Shown piece by piece: positions 58,881 to 64,000 of a stretch of DNA of 64,000 nt (the first letter of the stretch is position 1; the number at the start of each line of letters is the position of its first letter). The stretch comes from Isoperla grammatica (taxonomy: Eukaryota > Arthropoda > Insecta > Plecoptera > Perlodidae): contig OX246737.1 of assembly GCA_945910005.1 (NCBI GenBank), positions 76,326,165 through 76,390,164 of the forward strand, given 5' to 3'. The translations under genes and the position numbers were made by a program. A model generated the notes under the pieces. It saw only the letters and a list, made by a program, of their open reading frames with translations, ran no database searches and was not told where the DNA came from.

Positions 58881-58899
58881 AACCTTAGCTCCGCCTTAC

Positions 58900-58990
58900 C
58901 ATCAATATCGTCTCCGTGCACCATATAGTTTTGCGACTCCACCGTCAGGAAATTATTTCCTAGATCATCACCACTTTCACTATTATCCAT
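58900..58990 (-). CDS. NFYB: NF-YB coding exon 1 (N-terminus)
   Basis: On the minus strand ATG at 58988-58990 opens MDNSESGDDLGNNFLTVESQ then NYMVHGDDID plus one G before a GTAAGG donor. This resembles the acidic N-termini of animal NF-YB (MDGDSS..., ...YVIQ.HDD). The single G joins AT of exon 2 to make Asp, giving ...[14 protein letters not shown] and then the histone fold. Total coding length over four exons is 621 nt, or 206 aa, almost the same as the human protein (207 aa), which supports the model. Promoter and 5' UTR should lie at 58991-59290 or further out. The exon is too short to be found as an open frame alone. Confidence 0.88.
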
Positions 58991-59286
58991 TTCAGGAGAC
59001 GTGTTGACTTTTTAATTGAACGTTTGATTATAAACACAGGTGTTGTTGACCAACGCCAGCTTTGCTTTTTGACAGACACACTGTCACACACACACACAGT
59101 TGCCAGATGTTCAGTAGAAGAGCACGCCAGTGGCTCGTTTCGAAAACGCCCAAAAGCGCCAATACGCACTCATGTACAAATTATGTACAAATCGTACGGT
59201 GAAATAAATAAATAAACGTCGCCCACCAGCTAGTGTGCGAAGTTGATTTAAACAATTTGGTTTAGGATGCGCGTACGCACAGTATA
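58991..59286 (-). other. NFYB: Likely NF-YB 5' UTR / promoter side
   Basis: Unique-looking sequence between the start codon and the next palindromic element. I see no TATA box at a convincing position, and no splice acceptor just before the ATG that would demand a separate leader exon. Confidence 0.35.
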
Positions 59287-59471
59287 GAAACAGTTCGTTA
59301 AGCAATAATTTAGCATTTGGAAGCTATTACATTACATTGTACACACATAACATGAAAAAATAAAGTTGTAAGGACGTATCTTCATAGCACAAGAAATGTC
59401 CAATTTATTTATTTATTTATTTATTTGCCTGTCGATTAATACATGGTACAAATATAGGCATCGTCAATCTT

Positions 59472-61374
59472 CATTGGCGGCGCTACGGGGGTGCATGGGG
59501 GGGCAATTCCCCCAAAAAACTGCCCTGCCCCCCCGCATGCCCCCCCCCCCCCCCCGGTCGCAGTGAATTGTTCTGAATTAATTTGTAAATCAATTGCATT
59601 TTATAATAAATTAATACAAGTAAGTAATAGCGGATGAAACGAAAGACGTGAGCAAACAGGAACAGTTATCTATAGTCGTAAGATATTATAAAGAAGGTTC
59701 CTTACACGAAAGATTTTTGGGCTATCACCCATGTGAATCGCTTGACGTAAATCACTCTGTGCATACTTTATTACTATTCTAGCGAAATGTAATATTGACA
59801 AACATACGCGTACCTATTGCACAGACTTATGATGGCGCCAGTGTTATGAGTGGCTCTGCTAAAGGTGTTCAAGAAATATTTGCACAAGAAGTTCCGCAAG
59901 CCGTTTATGTTCATTGTTTTAATTATAGGCTAAACTTTTTAATTGTGGATGTTTGCAAAGAAAACGATTCTCTTTCCCGATATATAGCGCAATTGCAAAG
60001 ACTCTACGTTTTCGTATCTCGGTCAACAGTACACCCTGTATTTGTTGCATTGCAAATGGAGGTGGGCAGTCGAGTGGTTGAATTGAAGCACCTATCAGAA
60101 ACACGTTAAGTTTGCCAGATAGCTGCGTGTGATGCAGTCAAATCAACGTTTTCTGTGCTGATTTTACTCCTTCATCGTATTTCAGTAGAATCAAGCACAA
60201 TGAAAGGTAATAAAGCGCGGGGTATTTTGGAGCAAATTGACTTTGAATTTATTTTCTGCTTGCACTTGCTCAGTGACGTTCTTCGAGCCTTAAAATTAGT
60301 TGCACATGCTTGTGTTCTTGTCGATTCATTGGTGGACACATTCGAACAAATGAGATCGGAACCTGGGAAGTTCAATGCACTGATGACAAACGTAAAACTA
60401 ATTGCCGAGGAAAACTCCATTGAACTCTCTAAGAATCGCAACTCTCGAATGCGCAAGCTTCCCAAAAGATTTGTCAGCTTCGCCACCGAACTGCAAACTA
60501 GTGAAAGTGAGATACGTCGTAGTGATGACGACTTCATGATTAAAATATTTAATCCTGTTCTCGATCATATGATCACCGAGTTAAAAAGGAGGTTCACTAA
60601 CAACAGTGACGTGTTGAACGGGATAAGTGCAATGAAGCCTACAAGTGACAATTTCCTAAAATTCAATAAGTTAAAACCATTAGCCGAACATTACCACAGT
60701 GATATGGAGAGTATTGAGGCTGAAGTAAAATTATTCCCGCTTGTGTTAAAAATAATAGAAAAAGAGAACAATGCCAAAGTTGATGTGACAATCAAATTGG
60801 CAACTGTGATAAACAAATATAAAATGTAATTCAATGAACTTCACAAACTGGTGGTGATAGCAATTATTACCATTCCGCCTTCCAGCGCAGGGTGTGAGAG
60901 ATCTTTTTCAAGTTTGCGCCAAATAAAATCGTATCTACGAAACAATATGAGCAACACTCGTCTCGCTAATTTGGCTGTGTTAGGTATTTAAAAATCACTC
61001 GCAAAATCTTTGGATTTAAATCAAGTAGTGGATCGATTTGCAGTTTCCCACAACAACAGACGAATAGTGTAGGACTCCTTCATCAATCAATAAACAATCA
61101 ACTCGCCTGCGTATCAACTGGGATTTTTGGTGAGTGAATAATCAATTATTGAATGTGGTTTCTAATTTTTAATTTAATTTTTTCTTTTATTTTAAATTTA
61201 ATTTGTCCCCCTGTTACAAGTTCCAGTATTTATGCGATCTTTGGAGAGGAGGGAAGGGGGGGGGAGGTGGCAACGGATAAGAAGATAATGAGATTACATT
61301 TTTTATTGCCCCCTCAACATATTGTGTTGCCCCTGCTCTGCCCCCCCATTGATTTTTTTCTGGCGCCGCCACTG
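59472..61374 (+). mobile_element. hAT transposon with transposase remnant, 1.9 kb
   Basis: The ends CATTGGCGGCGC (one change from CAGTGG) and GCGCCGCCACTG are flanked by the perfect 8-bp duplication TCAATCTT (59464-59471, 61375-61382). G/C-rich tracts lie just inside both ends. It carries a transposase pseudogene and is the only hAT here with coding remains. Confidence 0.93.
59795..60991 (+). pseudogene. hAT transposase, C-terminal two thirds
   Basis: One frame throughout, broken only by stops at 60107-60109 and 60827-60829. Blocks: QTYDGASVMSGSAKGVQEIF then VHCFNYRLNFLIVD (the second catalytic segment region of ZMYM/TTF-type hATs, with the YDGA..M and H...H/N pattern), a helical middle, and at the end PPSSAGCERSFSSLRQIKSY then LRNNMSNTRLANLAVLGI, the hAT dimerisation domain. 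The N-terminal zinc finger/BED and first catalytic Asp are missing, so the copy is internally deleted as well as stopped. The product would have cut and joined DNA at CAGTGG ends. Confidence 0.9.
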
Positions 61375-63165
61375 TCAATCTTATAATATACATACTTAAT
61401 AATACATAAACTTAATATACATATTATGAGCAGATTAAATAGAGACATCGGAGATACATATTATAAATCGATGAATGTGATTAAATCACATTGTGTTGGG
61501 CCGAAAGGAATTCGTGGAGAGAATAGAAGGACTTAGAGATAAGAAAAGATTTCAGATTGGCTTTAAATGAGGGAATGGACGGAGAGGTGATTATTTTTCT
61601 GGGAAGCTTGTTGAAAACGGTAAGAGTAGTGTGGGCCTCTGGAAAATACTTACTTATAATTAAAAAGACAAATGGAATGTGAGTTGTGGCAGATTTAAAA
61701 AAAAGATTATGTAATACACACCTTAATTATTAAAAAATAAAAGTAAACAAATTAAATTTGAAACCATTTATGATGTAAATATCATAACAATACCTTCACA
61801 AAGAAACAGTGCGTTAAGTATTAATTTAGCATTTGGAAGCTATTAAATTACATTGCACACAAACAACAGACAAAATAAAGTTCTAAAGACGTATCATAAA
61901 GCACAATAAATTTCTATTTGTAATACTTATAATTAAAATGGCAAATGGAATGTGTGACACAATGAATAGATTGTAAAAAATAGATTATGTAAAACACATC
62001 TTTAATCATAAAAAATAGCCACCAGGTTATCTAATCAATGGTTCACACATATTGCATGCATATTAATATGACTATTATTAAGAATACTGTGAGGCGGTTG
62101 ACAGTTTTACCAGCCCAAAAACCGCCAGTACAAGTAGGAATAGAGCCAAGAGCGGAATGATAATTTTACCCGCCAATAGTTTGAGTCGAGTAGCACAATC
62201 GGCGGTAAACCGCCCAATCTGGCAACCCTGGTCACACACACAAAAAATGGTTTTATTCGATAATCGACTCAATAGTTGGTCGATCGATAATTTCTTTGAT
62301 AGCCACCGATTGGGCTAATTATCATTTCGCCTACTTGTACTGGCGGTTTTTGGGCTGGTAAAACTGTCAACCGCCTCACAGTATTCTTAATAATAGTCAT
62401 ATTAATATGCATGCAATATGTGTGAATCATTGATTAGATAACCTGGTGGCTATTTAATTAATGTACATACCTATGATTAAAGATGTGTATTACATAATCT
62501 ATTTTTTACAATCTATTCATTGTGTCACACATTCCATTTGCCATTTTAATTATAAGTTTTATGAATAGAAATTTATTGTGCCTTATGATACGTCTTTAGA
62601 ACTTTATTTTGTCTGTTGTTTGTGTGCAATGTAATTTAATTTAATAGCTTCCAAATGCTAAATTCATACTTAACGCACTGTTTCTTTGTGCCTATGGCAG
62701 TGGCGTAACTAAGGGGGGGGGGGGGGGTTAGGGGGTTTTAACCCCCCCCGAAACTACATCGAGAATGACTTTACTTAATACTTCATTTACTTTTACTTAC
62801 TATAAGATCCCTAAACCGTTTCAGTGTATAACAATCGCAATTCGCAACAAATAATATTTTCATTATATTTATCATACCACTTCACTTAGATAAGATGTAT
62901 AATTTCTTTCAATAATTCAATTATATTTATGTGTTCATCTACAACTAATATACCTTTCGCTCGAACCAGTAAAAGTAAGGGTGCCTATAAATAAAAACGC
63001 ATAAATCTAATATTACAAAATGACGCTCTGTGAATTCAAATTTAAATGTATGTGACTTGTGACCACAATGTTTCACTTCATCTTGAGATTATATTGAACA
63101 ACCATAAAACATTAAAAACACAATTTCTATGCAATTCTTATTTAGAAAAATAATTAATACCTACT

Positions 63166-63554
63166 TGTGCAAGTAGGGTATAAGAATAGAGGGAACCCAA
63201 CAGCTTACCTGGTTGGTGACTGCAGGGGTCTCGTAGATAAAAGAGTACATATAAAAGAATTTAGACATACAACGTCGAAACTGTTTCGGCCAAACAGGGT
63301 ACATATAAAAGAATTTAGACATACAACGTCGAAACTGTTCACTGTTCACTCGACAAGTGCAGAGGGATGACTCGTCGAGTGAACAAGGCCCTGTTTGGCC
63401 GAAACAGTTTCGACGTTTTATGTCTAAATTCTTTTATATGTACACTTTTATCTACGAGACCCCTGCAGTCACCAACCAGGTAAGCTGATGGGTTCCCTCT
63501 CTTCTTACCCTACTTGCACATATCTAGCCGTTTGGCCCCTCCTACCGCACAATA
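63166..63554. mobile_element. Inverted Penelope-type terminal repeat, solo insertion
   Basis: Flanked by a 10-bp duplication AATACCTACT (63156-63165, 63555-63564); the uninterrupted site is seen in the sister MITE near 6510. It is a head-to-head inverted structure: GTGCAAGTAGGGTATAAGA, CAACAGCTTACCTGGTTGG and ACATATAAAAGAATTTAGAC on the left are mirrored on the right. ACATATAAAAGAATTTAGAC is also tandemly duplicated in the left arm (63249, 63300). The right arm contains hammerhead-like copy C and an AGGTAAGCTGATGGG block. Inverted terminal repeats without an RT are known for Penelope-like elements. Confidence 0.8.
63373..63415 (+). ncRNA. Hammerhead-like fold, copy C (best preserved)
   Basis: CGUCGA pairs with UCGACG (6 bp, stem I); core GUGAACAA; stem II GGCC-CUGUUU-GGCC; GAA; stem III AC-A-GU; U; then stem I. 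It keeps GAA at 12-14 and the A-U at the base of stem III. The 3/8 core positions are G and C. Downstream AGGTAAGCTGATGGG begins at about 63476. Confidence 0.5.
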
Positions 63555-64000
63555 AATACCTACTGTAACACTGTAACTTCAATATAATACAAACAAACAA
63601 GAAGTGGTTCGAGTAGTATGATTTGATTCTAAAAGGCACGAAATAGTAATTATAGAAGTGAAAAAAATTTCGCCTTCGGCGAAATGGCCTCCGGCGGCTG
63701 GGGCTTTGCCCCAGACCCCTTTCGGTCCCCTCATCTCACTTTTCCCACATTAACCCCCCCCCGAAATAATTCCTAGTTACGCCAGTGGCCTATGGTATTG
63801 TAATGATATTTACGTGATAAATGGTTTCAAATTTAATTTGTTTACTTTTATTTTATAATAATTAAGGTGTATATAACATAATCTTTTTCTTTAAATCTGC
63901 CACAACTCACATTCCATTTGTCTTTTTAATTAAAGTAAGTATAATAATTGGTCATTTCTTGTGCTATAAAGATACGTCTTCACAACTTTATTTTTTCATG

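Larger units (their letters stand above)
40594..58899 (-). other. NFYB: NF-YB intron 1 (18.3 kb)
   Basis: Donor GTAAGG (58894-58899) and acceptor TTTACCAG link phase-1 exons. Contents, annotated separately: a TTAA MITE, a gypsy-type remnant, a Penelope-like element split by a hAT carrying three more insertions, a SINE, two more hATs, a TA element and a LINE. Of the rest, 40600-41180, 41560-42400, 50200-52690 and 53790-54240 hold nothing I recognise. Confidence 0.82.
59403..61645 (-). mobile_element. LINE-type 3' end in left palindrome arm (candidate)
   Basis: Compared with the right arm, 59403 to about 61645 is an insertion. Its minus-strand end reads GTACCATGTATTAATCGACA followed by GGCAAATAAATAAATAAAT, a typical LINE 3' tail. 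The remainder (about 61383-61640) is unassigned and a hAT has inserted within it. Confidence 0.5.
62698..63787 (-). mobile_element. hAT-type MITE (CAGTGGCGTAACTA family), copy 2
   Basis: The ends CAGTGGCGTAACTAAGG and AATTCCTAGTTACGCCAGTG are flanked by a perfect 8-bp duplication GCCTATGG (62690-62697, 63788-63795). Internal sequence matches 6279-6972 in reverse orientation. A 389-bp Penelope-type repeat is inserted at 63166-63554. Long G and C runs lie inside both ends. Confidence 0.94.
59287..64000. mobile_element. Giant palindrome with repeated subunits (runs off window)
   Basis: The centre is near 62245: GTACAAGTAGG / CCTACTTGTAC and about 210 bp on each side pair closely (62030-62460). 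Further out, 61799-61935 mirrors 62560-62690, 61660-61790 mirrors 63790-63925, and 59340-59400 mirrors 63940-64000. Subunits containing TTTAGCATTTGGAAGCTATT occur at 59310, 61825 and 62650(-). The left arm is interrupted by a LINE-like 3' tail plus hAT, the right arm by a hAT MITE. The right end is beyond the window. Confidence 0.82.

Overview
The window is nuclear DNA of an animal, most likely an invertebrate. It holds intron-split genes with metazoan protein signatures and GT-AG splice sites, embedded in AT-rich DNA that is mostly transposable elements (hAT, TTAA- and TA-target elements, PIF/Harbinger-like elements, Penelope-like elements, non-LTR retrotransposons, a Ty3/gypsy-type remnant and tRNA-derived SINEs). 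Frequent AGGCCT/CCTAGG motifs recall several marine invertebrate genomes, but I cannot name a phylum.

Two host genes can be reconstructed by reading across introns. (1) The 3' end of GTP cyclohydrolase I (GCH1) is on the + strand: a penultimate exon at 685-769 and a terminal exon at 13072-13201, joined across a 12.3 kb intron. That intron holds a 61-bp minisatellite that starts exactly at the 5' splice site, a TTAA-target MITE, a large foldback element with a nested hAT MITE, a 146-bp satellite, a LINE split by a TA-target element, and a damaged partial duplicate of the last GCH1 exon. (2) A complete NF-YB gene (CCAAT-binding factor, histone-fold subunit) is on the - strand: coding exons at 58900-58990, 40241-40593, 32271-32337 and 32064-32173, encoding about 206 aa. 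Its introns are 18.3 kb, 7.9 kb and 97 bp. The two genes converge. I see no host gene between 13.2 and 31.9 kb.

Layout: 0.7-13.2 kb GCH1 and its TE-filled intron; 13.2-31.9 kb intergenic, with LINE pieces, a TG microsatellite, several inverted-repeat elements, a THAP-domain remnant and a 3.5 kb foldback palindrome with a hAT inside; 32.1-59.0 kb NF-YB. NF-YB intron 2 carries a SINE and another THAP remnant. Intron 1 carries a nest of gypsy / Penelope-like / hAT / three further elements, plus other hAT and TA elements and a 2.6 kb RNase-H-bearing LINE split by a Harbinger-type MITE. From 59.3 kb to the end is another giant palindrome with a hAT carrying a transposase pseudogene and a hAT MITE carrying a Penelope-type terminal repeat.

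The most unusual signals are: (a) three copies of a hammerhead-ribozyme-like RNA fold in Penelope-type termini whose C3/G8 core positions are swapped to G/C in every copy; (b) an array of about 28 donor splice sites grown from the real GCH1 donor; (c) a tandem partial duplication of the GCH1 last exon interrupted by an inverted copy of sequence from 1.1 kb downstream; (d) several kilobase-scale foldback palindromes whose arms contain repeated subunits. Target-site duplications and terminal repeats were read by eye, so boundaries may be off by a few bases.
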